This document shows positions 10,256 to 18,915 of a DNA stretch of 38,921 bases, in pieces. The first letter of the stretch is position 1, and each line of letters begins with the position of its first letter. The notes beneath the pieces were generated by a model. It had not been told where the DNA came from. It saw nothing but the letters and a program-made list of their open reading frames with translations, and did no database searches. The DNA comes from Microcystis aeruginosa NIES-4325 (GTDB lineage: Bacteria; Cyanobacteriota; Cyanobacteriia; Cyanobacteriales; Microcystaceae), in contig NZ_BJKP01000034.1 of assembly GCF_008974145.1 (NCBI RefSeq), positions 1-38,921 on the forward strand, in the 5' to 3' direction. The translations under genes were made by a program, and so were the position numbers.

Positions 10256-10363
10256 TTAATGACTCCTGTTATCGGAAAAACGGCGATAGATGGGGATTTT
10301 TGCCTTGCCAAATCAGCAAATAGGGATAAAATCAAAACAAATTAGTTTTTCGGCGACCATATC

Positions 10364-10708
10364 ATGTTAACCCCATCGGATAGTAAATTATCTAAGCAGC
10401 AGCAGATTCTCTCGGCTGTTTCCGAAGAAGAACAGTTTAAACAGCAACGGATTCAGGAAGTGCTATTGCTAATAGATAGTTTATTCCAAAGAGAGGAAAC
10501 GACTTTTAGGATTATCATTGACTGTCTTTACGATGTGGGTTCGTTAAATTTAATTAATAAAAAGTTTCATCGTCGTCACTTAAATTTTATTATGAAAGCG
10601 ATCGCTCGTTTTTCTAAGCCTATATTCAGAATTTATGCTCTCTATTGGGTGAAGAAAAATAGCCCCAAATTAATTACTAATTGGTTGGCTACTAAGGTTA
10701 AATTCTAG
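10364..10708 (+). CDS. Small conserved-looking protein of unknown function
   Basis: A 114-residue, strongly basic protein starting at ATG 10364. The N-terminal third is polar and probably helical (EEQFKQQRIQEVLLLIDSLF). The middle reads RIIIDCLYDVGSLNLINKKF, and the C-terminus (about residues 78-110) is hydrophobic-basic, with KPIFRIYALYWVKKNSPKL. A similar layout occurs in small cyanobacterial proteins of unknown role. No enzymatic motif, signal peptide or clear membrane helix is present. It contains a HIP1 octamer, which argues for native cyanobacterial sequence. It lies alone between two repeat clusters, with dnaJ convergent downstream. Function unknown. Confidence 0.6.
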   Translation: MLTPSDSKLSKQQQILSAVSEEEQFKQQRIQEVLLLIDSLFQREETTFRIIIDCLYDVGSLNLINKKFHRRHLNFIMKAIARFSKPIFRIYALYWVKKNSPKLITNWLATKVKF

Positions 10709-10727
10709 CCAAGGATAAACCCCAGAG

Positions 10728-10788
10728 ACAGTAAACAGTGATCAGTAAACAGTAAACAGTGACCAATCAGTAACCACTGATAACTGAC
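10728..10788. repeat. CAGTAAACAGT/GATCAGT repeat cluster
   Basis: Several copies of CAGTAAACAGT and related GATCAGT units between the small gene at 10364 and dnaJ. It ends next to TAGCGTTTCTC, which resembles the 96-bp MITE terminus, so a truncated MITE end may abut it. Confidence 0.7.
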
Positions 10789-10885
10789 ATAGCGTTTCTC
10801 ATAAAGATGAAGTATAAGCTAATCTGATCCTGTCTCCCGACTCCCCAAAACAAAGACTTCGTACCTCACTATTAAGATATAGGGA

Positions 10886-11893
10886 CTAAATTTGCACCTG
10901 TCTGAGATGACGACGGGGATCGGTGGTACGCTGAGATTTAATTTTCTCGTATAATTCCCGTTCGATCGCCGTTAATTCTTTGGGAGTATCGATGACAATT
11001 TTGACTAATTGATCGCCGCGTTGTCCTTTATTATCGATCCAACCTTTGCTGCGTAAGCGCAGGGATTGACCGGAACGAATACCGGCGGGAACTTTTACCG
11101 TCACCAGGCCATCGGGGGTAGGAACTTCGATCGCTGTGCCTAAAACCGCCTCATCGGGAGTAATCGGGACTTCACAGGTTAAATTATCGCCTTCAAAAGT
11201 AAAGAAAGGATGGGGTTCTAATTCCACATCGAGAAATAGATCTCCCCGTTGTTTACTCAAGGGATCCACTTGTCCTTTACCCCGTACCCGGAGACGATTA
11301 CCGGTTTTGCTTCCTGGGGGGATTTTGATATCGATCATTTCTCCGGCTAAATTAACCCGTTTTTGTACTCCTCGTAAAGCTTCCGCAAAACTCAGACGCA
11401 GTTTAGCGGTGGAGATGCCAGAAGTGACAGATTGCGGTGGAGTACGAGCGCCGGCAAAGTCGTTAAAATTGCTAAAATCGCCAAATCCTCCCCCCGGAGT
11501 CCCGTGGGAATGGTAACGGGGGCGAGTACCGCCGGGGCGGCCCATGCGACCGAGCAGTTCATTGATAAAATCATCAAAGGTGCTGTACTGGCTAAAGTCA
11601 AAACCAGCCGAACCGAAGTCAACCCCCGGATTACCCCCCGGCCAACTCGATCGCCCGGCCTGTTGCCAATATTGTCCAAATTGATCGTATTTTTGGCGTT
11701 TTTCGCTATCGGAGAGGACTTCGTAAGCTTCGCTAATTTCTTTAAAACGTTCTTCGGCGCTTTTATCGTTAGGATTGCGATCGGGGTGATATTTGACGGC
11801 TAATTTGCGAAAAGCTTTTTTAATTTCTTCAGCACTGGCAGTTTTACCTACTCCCAGAACGGCATAATAATCTTTATAATCTGCGGCAGGCAT
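10886..11893 (-). CDS. DnaJ-family (Hsp40) co-chaperone without zinc finger
   Basis: A 335-residue class B J-domain protein, similar in build to CbpA. It stimulates DnaK ATPase and delivers clients in the cytosol. The J domain (about residues 6-72) has [10 protein letters not shown], the HPD loop in KYHPDRNP, and YDQFGQYW. A long Gly/Phe-rich linker follows (about 75-155). The C-terminal substrate-binding beta domains begin near 160 ([15 protein letters not shown]) and include [20 protein letters not shown]. The CxxCxGxG zinc repeats of classical DnaJ are absent. ATG 11893 is preceded by AAGGAGA at good distance. It is a monocistronic gene convergent with the small gene at 10364. Confidence 0.92.
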   Translation of the reverse strand: MPAADYKDYYAVLGVGKTASAEEIKKAFRKLAVKYHPDRNPNDKSAEERFKEISEAYEVLSDSEKRQKYDQFGQYWQQAGRSSWPGGNPGVDFGSAGFDFSQYSTFDDFINELLGRMGRPGGTRPRYHSHGTPGGGFGDFSNFNDFAGARTPPQSVTSGISTAKLRLSFAEALRGVQKRVNLAGEMIDIKIPPGSKTGNRLRVRGKGQVDPLSKQRGDLFLDVELEPHPFFTFEGDNLTCEVPITPDEAVLGTAIEVPTPDGLVTVKVPAGIRSGQSLRLRSKGWIDNKGQRGDQLVKIVIDTPKELTAIERELYEKIKSQRTTDPRRHLRQVQI

Positions 11894-11962
11894 CGATACG
11901 CTATCTCCTTAGCAATGAGGATTCAGTCGGGATATTCCTAATCTAACTTAATTTTATCGCTG

Positions 11963-12000
11963 TCAGGAGTCGGGAGTCGGGAGTCAGGAGTCAGGAGTCA
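11963..12000. repeat. Heptamer tandem repeat GGAGTCA/GGAGTCG
   Basis: Five consecutive heptamers of the form GGAGTC(A/G) between the dnaJ promoter side and the TVP38 gene. A degenerate cousin lies at 21116-21144. Short tandem heptamers of this kind are common in cyanobacterial genomes. Confidence 0.8.
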
Positions 12001-12112
12001 GGGTATAGGGAAATGGGGAGATAGGGGAATAGGGAAATTTCAACTAATACCCCAAAACCCCAAAATCCCAACACCCTTTTTACCTTTAATGTAACGTCCA
12101 CTTTTTGACTTT

Positions 12113-12775
12113 TCACTTTTTACTTTTTATCTGGGGAAATTGCCGACGACGACGATACCAAGTTCCCACACCTACTAACAGAGCAATAAGGGTAAAAGCC
12201 ACCATCAGGGGCAATATATCGCCTTTTCCTAAAGATTTCAAGCCCGCACCCATCATAACAAAGGGTAAAATTCCGGGGACAGTGCCTAATAAAGTGCCGA
12301 TGAAATAATCGCGAAAACGGATAGAAGTTAATCCCGCAACAAAGTTAACGATACCGTAGGGAATAATCGGTAATAGACGGATAGCAAACATATAAAATAG
12401 GCCACCTTGCTGCATTTCTGCATCGATCGCCTGCCATTTTCCCTGAAATTTTTTGGCGGTATATTCCCGGCCGATAGTACGGGTAAAAGCAAAGGCAACT
12501 ATAGCGGCCACCAAAGCGGCGATCGTTGTCCAAACTGTTCCCATAACTACCCCAAAGATCGCCCCACCACTGAGGTTTAAGGGAGTAGAAGGCAGGATTA
12601 AAATTGTCCCGATCGTATAGAGAATAATATACAAAATGGGGGCCATAATTCCCATTTGTTTTAACCATATCTGTAATTGTTGGGAGTCGATACCACCAAT
12701 TAGATAAACTCCCATCGCCGTGGCGATAATACAAATTATGGTTAGGATAATAACACTACTTTTAGTTTTAGACAT
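12113..12775 (-). CDS. TVP38/TMEM64 family membrane protein
   Basis: A 220-residue integral membrane protein of the TVP38/TMEM64 (VTT domain, DedA-related) family. It has an N-terminal helix (about residues 8-28), a second (about 44-62), and the conserved core with LPSTPLNLSGGAIFGVVMG. After FTRTIGREYTAKKF come LLPIIPYGIVNFVAGLTSI and a terminal helix near 190-210 with a basic tail (YRRRRQF). The VTT family includes lipid scramblases and ion or undecaprenyl-phosphate transporters. The exact substrate here is unknown. It starts at ATG 12775, downstream of glgX on the same strand with a 172-nt gap, so it may have its own promoter. Confidence 0.88.
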   Translation of the reverse strand: MSKTKSSVIILTIICIIATAMGVYLIGGIDSQQLQIWLKQMGIMAPILYIILYTIGTILILPSTPLNLSGGAIFGVVMGTVWTTIAALVAAIVAFAFTRTIGREYTAKKFQGKWQAIDAEMQQGGLFYMFAIRLLPIIPYGIVNFVAGLTSIRFRDYFIGTLLGTVPGILPFVMMGAGLKSLGKGDILPLMVAFTLIALLVGVGTWYRRRRQFPQIKSKK

Positions 12776-12947
12776 TTAACGGCAATTTTGGGCTAAGTTC
12801 GGGTTACAAAACATAAGATGCAGCCAGGGTCTATATTTCCCTATTGCCAAAAATATAGCAGAAATCGGCATAGGATCGCTCTCGATCTCAATATTAGTGC
12901 GCTACCCTATCTGTCTCCAAATTCCCCCCAATATCGGTTTGGGTAGT

Positions 12948-15317
12948 TCAGTTAATCTCCTCGAGAACCACGATCGAAAAACCATTGACTTTATAGCGAT
13001 CAGCAATTACTGCCCCTTGATCCACAGACCAACAATTATAATCGGTTTCTGCCCAAGCTGCCGTGTCAATAATTCTTAGCCAACGATAATTATTGGATGG
13101 GGAGGGAAGGCGAAAATCGACTGGCAGATGATACATATTAATTAACACCAAAAAATCGTGATCACCGACGGCACTACCATCAATTAAAAACCAAATACAG
13201 CGATCATCGGCAGTTAAATCGCTAACCCCATCGGGTTTTTTAAATAAATAGGTGACATCATTGCCTGCATCGAGAACCATATCGCCGTAGCGGCGCTGTT
13301 TGAGGGCTATATGATTGTTTCTTAAGTGAGCAATATAAGCGGCAAAAATAAATAAAGGATTGCGTTCTTCTTGATTAGTTGCCGTGCCAAAATTATTGTG
13401 ATAAGCTTCCCGATAACCGGTGGGCAGTAGATGGGGTGAACGGGTGGCAATCATATCATAATTATTCCAGGTGGCCACACTATCAATATTGTAGGGATTA
13501 TTATTACCATTTTGGCTGCGGCCAAATTCATCGCCCCAGACAGTCATGGGAACACCGCGAGATAAAAATTGAATCGTCCAAAAGTTGCGTAATCTTTGGC
13601 GACGTAAGGCATGATCACCCTCAGAATCCCAAGAATCGTTATTATTATTGCCGCCATCGGAAGGACCAAAGGGCCAGGGAGTGAGGTTATTTTTATGGTT
13701 ATAACTGACCAAATCCATCAGGGTAAAACCATCGTGGGCAACAATAAAATCGAGCGATTTTTGTGGTCCGCCTTGGTCGTTAAAATTGCGATAATCTCCG
13801 TTCACCTGTTCGATGAATTGAAAAGTATTACCATCTCCCTTGAAAAAACGCCGAATTGCATCGCGATAACGTCCATTCCACTCGCCCCAACCCGCAGGGA
13901 AATTCCCCACTTCGTAACCCCAGCGATCCCAAGCTTCGGCGATCATTTCGGCATCGTATTTCTTGCCTAATTTCTCGATCTTGTCTAACAAAGGATGTTT
14001 AGGGAAGAATTGTTTTTGCTTGCCCCGATCTTCTCGTTGATGATTAGAAGGAGTTCGGCCGAGGACGGGGGCCAGATCAAAACGAAAACCATCAACTCCC
14101 ATGGTTTCTAACCAATAGGTGAGGGAATCAAGAACCAGATTATAGGTGACAATATGGGAAAAGTTTAATTGATTTCCGCAGCCGGTAGCCCCATCGACTA
14201 GATAATGTTCGTCGGTGAGTTGATAGTATTCCACCACATCAAAACCACCAAAACTAACAAATTGGGTGACATGGTTGCTGCCCCAATTGCCCCCTTCTCC
14301 CGTGTGATTATAGACCACATCGAGATAAACTTCCATGCCTTGGTCGTGGAAAGCTTTGACCATGGACTTAAATTCTCTGGTGGGTCCCCCGGGTGAGCGA
14401 TCATAAGCATAACGGCGATCGGGGGCGAAATAACCAAAGGTCATGTAACCCCAATAATTACCGCCGGGACGATCATCGGGGTTATTATCGTTAGCGGTTT
14501 CTTGGACAGGTAAGAGTTCGATCGTGGTAAATCCTAACGCTTTCAGATATTTGGCCATATAGCCGGCTCCCGCATAAGTTCCTCTGTACTGGTCGGGAAC
14601 GTTGGCCACTTCCTCAAAACCCCTAATTCCCTTGAGAATATCTTCTAAACGACTAGCGGAGGGGTGATTGCTGAAACCGCGCACATGGGCCTCATAAATG
14701 ATCGCTTTTTCCGCACCCAGACGGGGACGAATCCCGGTGGAAGTTCCATCCGGCGCGATCACAATGCCTTTGGGCGACCATTTACCCGTATCGTATTGCC
14801 GCTGGATCACTCCTTTGTAGTCCCCCCCTCCTGTGGCATAGATTCCAACATTTTCTCCGGCTGCGATCATGGCCGGGGTTTCAAGGTCGTGGGAAAGTTC
14901 TCGCGCGTAGGGATCGAAGAGGACTTTATTGGGGTTAAAACGATGGCCAAAATCGTCCACATCCGCCCGAAAACCGGCGTTACTGTGGCTTCTTTGCCAT
15001 TTTTGATCAAATTGCCAATTGGGACCCCAACAGCGAAAAGCGTAGTAACTGCCCTGGGCAATACCGGCGATTTTTGCTCGCCAAATATCATCCTTTGGGT
15101 TTTTTGTCAACCAGTAATCATACTTAGCGTTTTCTCCCGTCGGGCGATCGTAGATTTCCAGAAGAATCTGACTGGCATTTCTAGAATAGACGGCAAAGGT
15201 GACACTATCGCCCCGATAATGCGCCCCGAGGGGATAGGTGGCATCGGCCCAGAGATGGCTATCTAGGGGGGCGTAATTACCAGATTGGGGATGATTTTGA
15301 CCGATCGCTGGTAACAT
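12948..15317 (-). CDS. glgX: Glycogen debranching enzyme (isoamylase type)
   Basis: About 789 residues from ATG 15317; a TTG 48 nt upstream would add 16 residues, but neither start has a good ribosome binding site. The enzyme hydrolyses alpha-1,6 branch points of glycogen in the cytosol. An N-terminal CBM48 domain has the YPLGAHY segment. The GH13 barrel has DVVYNHTGEGG, the nucleophile Asp in GVDGFRFD (D414), the acid-base Glu in IAEAWD (E461) and the stabilising Asp in VAHDGF (D529). This is the GlgX/TreX/isoamylase group. The gene is 122 nt past the mini-zipper ORF of the Argonaute operon on the same strand, but the function is unrelated. Confidence 0.93.
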   Translation of the reverse strand: MLPAIGQNHPQSGNYAPLDSHLWADATYPLGAHYRGDSVTFAVYSRNASQILLEIYDRPTGENAKYDYWLTKNPKDDIWRAKIAGIAQGSYYAFRCWGPNWQFDQKWQRSHSNAGFRADVDDFGHRFNPNKVLFDPYARELSHDLETPAMIAAGENVGIYATGGGDYKGVIQRQYDTGKWSPKGIVIAPDGTSTGIRPRLGAEKAIIYEAHVRGFSNHPSASRLEDILKGIRGFEEVANVPDQYRGTYAGAGYMAKYLKALGFTTIELLPVQETANDNNPDDRPGGNYWGYMTFGYFAPDRRYAYDRSPGGPTREFKSMVKAFHDQGMEVYLDVVYNHTGEGGNWGSNHVTQFVSFGGFDVVEYYQLTDEHYLVDGATGCGNQLNFSHIVTYNLVLDSLTYWLETMGVDGFRFDLAPVLGRTPSNHQREDRGKQKQFFPKHPLLDKIEKLGKKYDAEMIAEAWDRWGYEVGNFPAGWGEWNGRYRDAIRRFFKGDGNTFQFIEQVNGDYRNFNDQGGPQKSLDFIVAHDGFTLMDLVSYNHKNNLTPWPFGPSDGGNNNNDSWDSEGDHALRRQRLRNFWTIQFLSRGVPMTVWGDEFGRSQNGNNNPYNIDSVATWNNYDMIATRSPHLLPTGYREAYHNNFGTATNQEERNPLFIFAAYIAHLRNNHIALKQRRYGDMVLDAGNDVTYLFKKPDGVSDLTADDRCIWFLIDGSAVGDHDFLVLINMYHLPVDFRLPSPSNNYRWLRIIDTAAWAETDYNCWSVDQGAVIADRYKVNGFSIVVLEEIN

Positions 15318-15520
15318 AAATTGGCGGGATAATATCGCCTTTGATAATAGACATTTTTCGCTCAAAGAAATAAGAAAAAAATCTAAAGCTTGCTCCCCAA
15401 AAAAAACGGCTATGCAATTCCTAGTAACTGCTATAGTAATTATCTTAGAGAATCCTCAAGAGAATTATATTCTTCGGAGCAGTAGTCAACCATTTGACGT
15501 AGACATAAATTTTCGGCTTG

Positions 15521-15670
15521 TCAACATCGATTTTCTCGGTGTAAGTCCCATTCAAGATAGGCTAATCTTTCTTTAATTGCTCGATTTTCTGCCGTCAGTA
15601 AACTAATTTGGGTAACTAAATCACTGACTAATTTTTCTAGATGGTGTAGATTGCTATGGGAATTATACAT
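15521..15670 (-). CDS. 49-residue leucine-zipper ORF downstream of Argonaute (possible in-frame stop)
   Basis: A small frame starting at ATG 15670, 11 nt after the Argonaute stop, with AGAGAG upstream as a weak ribosome binding site. The 49 residues form a near-perfect heptad zipper: d positions L11, L18, L25, I32, L39; a positions V15, I22, N29, L36, L43. The buried Asn at an a position is the classical choice for parallel dimers. After the TGA at 15521-15523 the same frame continues for 26 protein-like codons (from QAENLCLRQMVDYCSEEYNS) to a TAA at 15440-15442. The intact ancestor may therefore have been about 76 residues, or the TGA may be read through. Function unknown; position suggests the third gene of the Argonaute operon. 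Confidence 0.5.
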   Translation of the reverse strand: MYNSHSNLHHLEKLVSDLVTQISLLTAENRAIKERLAYLEWDLHRENRC

Positions 15671-15681
15671 AATTTTTCTCT

Positions 15682-17925
15682 CTAAAGCCAGAATTGACAA
15701 TCATCTTCTAATAAACTAGGATAAATTCCTTGTAAGCGTCGATAAGCAATAATGTCCGCTCCATACAAAGGGATAGGTAAACGGGGATCTTTGAGAGAAC
15801 CATAGTGAAGTAAAGTTAATTTTAAGGTAGTGTCAACTAACTGTTTTAAATTTACTTTCTCTCCTAATTCATGAACTTTTAAGCGCAAGGGACGAGGAAC
15901 ACCAATTTTTTCAGAAACTTGGGACGTTATCAGGATAACTTCCCGATTTGATAAAGCTAAAGCTAATCCTTTGGCGGGAGCATTTATCTGTTTTTGCTGA
16001 AGATTATAAAGTCTAGGAATGCCAGTCTTATAACATTCTACGAGAATAAATTTAGCATTAATTGCTCTAGCTCTTGCCAGTAAATTTTCAACCTCCTTTC
16101 CTTGAAATTTACCATCTCTGTAAATGAGAACTGTCTGATTTTTTAGGTCAGCTTGCGGTAAACAATTTTCCAGAATCCGTTGAGGAATTTCTTCTCCTTC
16201 GGTTAAACTATCTTCTACCCGACAGCGAACAAATTCTCCCTGTTTTCCATATAGTCGCACACTTGCACAAACATTGAGACTCCCCGGAAGATTTTTTTTA
16301 GGCATCCTTCCCACATCTAAACCAATAAAATAATCGGCAATTTCTAGAGGTTCAGCAAGGACATAGGGTAAATTTCCTAATTTGGCTAGGATTCCGGGGA
16401 CAACTTGATGGAGAATATTATTATATTGACCCTTATTATTTAAAGTCTTTTCATAAATCATTTGAGTTATAACTCCACGATCCAGAAACTTTTTTTTTAT
16501 CCAGGAATATAAACTCCCTTCTTCAGTATTATCCGCATTGCGATCAGACTGGGGAAGAAATACTAAGGCAATATCTACAGGAATTTCTCCTCGAATTAAT
16601 TGATCAACTGCTTCTTCCAGTCTAGCTCTTTTTTCAGAACCTTCACCTTCGACAGAAAAATTTATTTGATTCTCTGGTGGCAAAATAGTCCCAAATTTAT
16701 AAAGCTTTAATCGGGTTTCTAATTGTTCTCTAAAATCTCCTACTTTAAAACTATCTGGTTTGAGAATAGCTAAACGAATTTTACGAGCAGGATCAACATA
16801 TTCTCGATGACGTTTATATACACCCCCCTTCGATAATCCTTTGAGAGTTTCTCTTTTTTCTCCCCTTTCTCCCTTACCAAATAAGATAGGAGTTTGCTCA
16901 AGAGAAATAGAAGGAGTCCAAAAGAATTCGGGGTATTCTTGGCTGTTAATACTTCTTTCTCTTAACTGAAATCCAAAGTTATTTAAAGTATTTTGTGCTT
17001 CCTGTTTATATAACTTTAATAGTTCTTGTCGTTTAGCATAGGAAATTTTTGTTTCCTTTAATAAGTCTCCGTAATTGACTTGAAATAAACTCTCATCCTT
17101 ATCTGTCATACAGGGTTTTAAAGCTGCTAATGGATAAATATAATCCTGGGGATTTTTGCCAAATTGTACCGCCACCACTGGTTGATCTAGATGAGCTTCT
17201 TCTAATTTTCTTCGACTAATTGAACCCGTAGCTTTTGTTAATAGATACTCTCTTTTTTCCCCAATTGTACCCGCTATTCTAATAATTTTAGCTGTCCCAT
17301 TAGTTTCTATAGTTTTAACCTTTAAACCTACTAATAATTTAGCAGCATCTTGTCTATAGGGGTGATTTTCATAAAATTGTTCTAAATCTCCACTATAGAC
17401 AATACTACTGTCAACAGTTAAACAAATAGCCGGATCGGTGTCATTGATGATTTCTGCCCAAAAGTTAACTTCTCTCCTTACCTGTACTTGGTTTTCACTT
17501 ATCTCACTATCTTTAGGAAAAACTATTGGATAGGAAAATTTACCAAATATTTTCAGAATTCTAACTGCTAATTGTGCTGTAACTAAAGCTGTTATCTGAA
17601 AGTCTTTTAGCCAATGAATAGAATAATAGTAATCGCCAATATCTTCTCGTAAAACCTCTTGAATATCTGATAAAGCTTCTTTCCACTGTTGTGGAGAGGG
17701 AAGAAATTTTTCATCTTTAGCTAATACCCAAAAACAATTATCTTCAAAAATAACCACCACATTGGGAAACTTATGACTGAATTGCCAACTAAAACGATTG
17801 CCTATTTTCCTAGTAATTTGATGATTAAACTTAAAACAATTCAAACAACTATTCTTGAGAGTTAAGGAACTAATTTCACTCAAAAATATTGGGGAGTTGG
17901 CTGTGTTAGCTACTGTGTAATTCAT
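15682..17925 (-). CDS. ago: Long prokaryotic Argonaute, predicted catalytically active
   Basis: A 747-residue long-type Argonaute, the class that cleaves DNA complementary to short 5'-phosphorylated guides and is used against plasmids and phages. Layout: N and linker regions (1-150), PAZ-like (about 155-290), linker, MID (about 380-525), PIWI (about 528-747). The MID pocket is complete by alignment with human AGO2: Y473, K477 (YSWIK), Q488 (VITQMI), K515 (AKLGN). The PIWI tetrad is D537 (FIGLDVGR), E578 (in EGEEIP; E579 possible), D604 (IYRDGK) and D724 (YGADIIAYRR), i.e. DEDD. ATG 17925 has an AAGGAGG site lying inside the last codons of the nuclease gene, 3 nt after its stop, so translation is coupled. 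The gene is AT-rich. Confidence 0.95.
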   Translation of the reverse strand: MNYTVANTANSPIFLSEISSLTLKNSCLNCFKFNHQITRKIGNRFSWQFSHKFPNVVVIFEDNCFWVLAKDEKFLPSPQQWKEALSDIQEVLREDIGDYYYSIHWLKDFQITALVTAQLAVRILKIFGKFSYPIVFPKDSEISENQVQVRREVNFWAEIINDTDPAICLTVDSSIVYSGDLEQFYENHPYRQDAAKLLVGLKVKTIETNGTAKIIRIAGTIGEKREYLLTKATGSISRRKLEEAHLDQPVVAVQFGKNPQDYIYPLAALKPCMTDKDESLFQVNYGDLLKETKISYAKRQELLKLYKQEAQNTLNNFGFQLRERSINSQEYPEFFWTPSISLEQTPILFGKGERGEKRETLKGLSKGGVYKRHREYVDPARKIRLAILKPDSFKVGDFREQLETRLKLYKFGTILPPENQINFSVEGEGSEKRARLEEAVDQLIRGEIPVDIALVFLPQSDRNADNTEEGSLYSWIKKKFLDRGVITQMIYEKTLNNKGQYNNILHQVVPGILAKLGNLPYVLAEPLEIADYFIGLDVGRMPKKNLPGSLNVCASVRLYGKQGEFVRCRVEDSLTEGEEIPQRILENCLPQADLKNQTVLIYRDGKFQGKEVENLLARARAINAKFILVECYKTGIPRLYNLQQKQINAPAKGLALALSNREVILITSQVSEKIGVPRPLRLKVHELGEKVNLKQLVDTTLKLTLLHYGSLKDPRLPIPLYGADIIAYRRLQGIYPSLLEDDCQFWL

Positions 17926-17928
17926 GAT

Positions 17929-18759
17929 CTAAACCTCCTTATTTGCATAATCACAAATCGATGTAAAAGGACAATAACGACAGGCATAGCCACTTTGTGG
18001 CGGGAAAATATGATAAAAATCTTCGGGGTGATCTTTATATTTTTTTAGTTGTTGCTGATGTTTTTTGGACAGGAAAGCTAGTTCGATTTTAACTGCTTCT
18101 ATTGCCTCGGAAGACAGGGATATTTTTTCTGAGCTTGTTTGGGTTTCTAAATTGTAAAAAGAAGCCACAATTTTTTTCTGAGGATAACGGTAACTAGCCG
18201 CTAGTAAATACACATGAGCCTGACGACGATCAAAATTAGATTGACCAGTTTTTAAATCTAAAATATGTATAGTGTCATCAGCTTCTCTAAAAATACAATC
18301 GAAGGCAGCGTACAAATTAAACCGATAGTTACCTTGCTCGATAATAATAGGTTCTGGATAACCTTCATCGCCTCTAGATAAATTAATAATCTCTTGATTC
18401 AATAAAATTGATTGTTGATAGTAATTGTTTAAAATTACTAAAACCCTGGCTTGAATTTCTGGAGATTCTTGATTTAATTGCAGGATTTCTGCGACTTGTT
18501 CCACCCCATCAGAACCGGATAATCTCGCTGGCTCTTGATGAAACTCAAAAACTCCTCGTTGTGCTAACTTACCAATTTTTTGCGCTTGATTATCTTGTGA
18601 TAGTAATCTTTGGACTTCTGGTTCTTTGTTTCGCGCTTTTTCAAACCCCCGTTTTGTCTGACAATGCCAATTCTCATGACCGATCGCCGGTTTAAGCGAT
18701 CGCCAAAGAAGATAGCTCATTGGAGGATGCCAAGGCTTTTTGGGTAACTGGCAGGACAC
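17929..18759 (-). CDS. RecB/Cas4-like PD-(D/E)XK nuclease with Fe-S cysteines, partner of Argonaute
   Basis: A 276-residue nuclease of the RecB/Cas4 type. The PD-(D/E)XK core is visible: D154 (AAFDCIF), D168-L-K170 (ILDLKTG) and the QxxxY motif Q180-AHV-Y184. Three C-terminal cysteines (C260, C263, C269 in CRYCPFTSIC) plus C33 near the N-terminus match the split arrangement of a 4Fe-4S cluster in Cas4/AddB nucleases. I chose GTG 18759 because CGAGGGG stands about 9 nt upstream; an ATG at 18720 has no such site. The stop is 3 nt before the Argonaute start. Cas4-like nucleases are known neighbours of long Argonautes and may make or extend guide or target ends; the exact role is inference. Confidence 0.9.
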   Translation of the reverse strand: MSCQLPKKPWHPPMSYLLWRSLKPAIGHENWHCQTKRGFEKARNKEPEVQRLLSQDNQAQKIGKLAQRGVFEFHQEPARLSGSDGVEQVAEILQLNQESPEIQARVLVILNNYYQQSILLNQEIINLSRGDEGYPEPIIIEQGNYRFNLYAAFDCIFREADDTIHILDLKTGQSNFDRRQAHVYLLAASYRYPQKKIVASFYNLETQTSSEKISLSSEAIEAVKIELAFLSKKHQQQLKKYKDHPEDFYHIFPPQSGYACRYCPFTSICDYANKEV

Positions 18760-18815
18760 AATTTTTCCCCTCGGTCAGGATAATGCTAGGATGATACGGC
18801 AGTGTTTGCTCTGGT

Positions 18816-18834
18816 GTTGACTAAAATAATCAAC
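18816..18834. promoter_or_regulatory. Operator-like 19-bp inverted repeat on the nuclease-Argonaute side
   Basis: The sequence GTTGACTAAAATAATCAAC has arms GTTGA and TCAAC. Read on the minus strand it matches the second site at 18859-18877 in 15 of 19 positions, with differences only in the central four A/T bases. It lies 57 nt upstream of the GTG start of the nuclease, where a repressor would block the nuclease-Argonaute operon. The presumed binder is the XRE protein encoded divergently at 18916; this is inference. Confidence 0.6.
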
Positions 18835-18858
18835 GCCAATGAACTAACTCTAGCCTAT

Positions 18859-18889
18859 GTTGATTTAAATAGTCAACCCTTGATATAAT
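18859..18889 (+). promoter_or_regulatory. Second operator and overlapping promoter of the XRE-ImmA genes
   Basis: The 19-bp repeat GTTGATTTAAATAGTCAAC at 18859-18877 is followed by a TATAAT -10 box at 18884-18889. TTGATT at 18860-18865, inside the operator, stands 18 bp upstream of TATAAT as a -35 box. A repressor bound here would cover the -35 box, as expected for autoregulation of the xre gene. Centre-to-centre distance to the other site is 43 bp, about four helical turns. Confidence 0.6.
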
Positions 18890-18915
18890 TTTTTTGAGCG
18901 GTTGGGAGAAAAGCA

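Noticed and set aside
11136-11803. Long open frames on both strands across dnaJ
   Set aside because: They are shadows of the real dnaJ reading frame, caused by its glycine/proline-rich linker composition.
13379-15266. Several 60-200 codon frames antisense to glgX
   Set aside because: The glgX frame contains all catalytic motifs in order; the antisense frames have no motifs and no start signals.
15682-18759. CRISPR association of the Cas4-like nuclease
   Set aside because: No repeat-spacer array and no cas1, cas2 or effector gene in the window; the coupling is to Argonaute.
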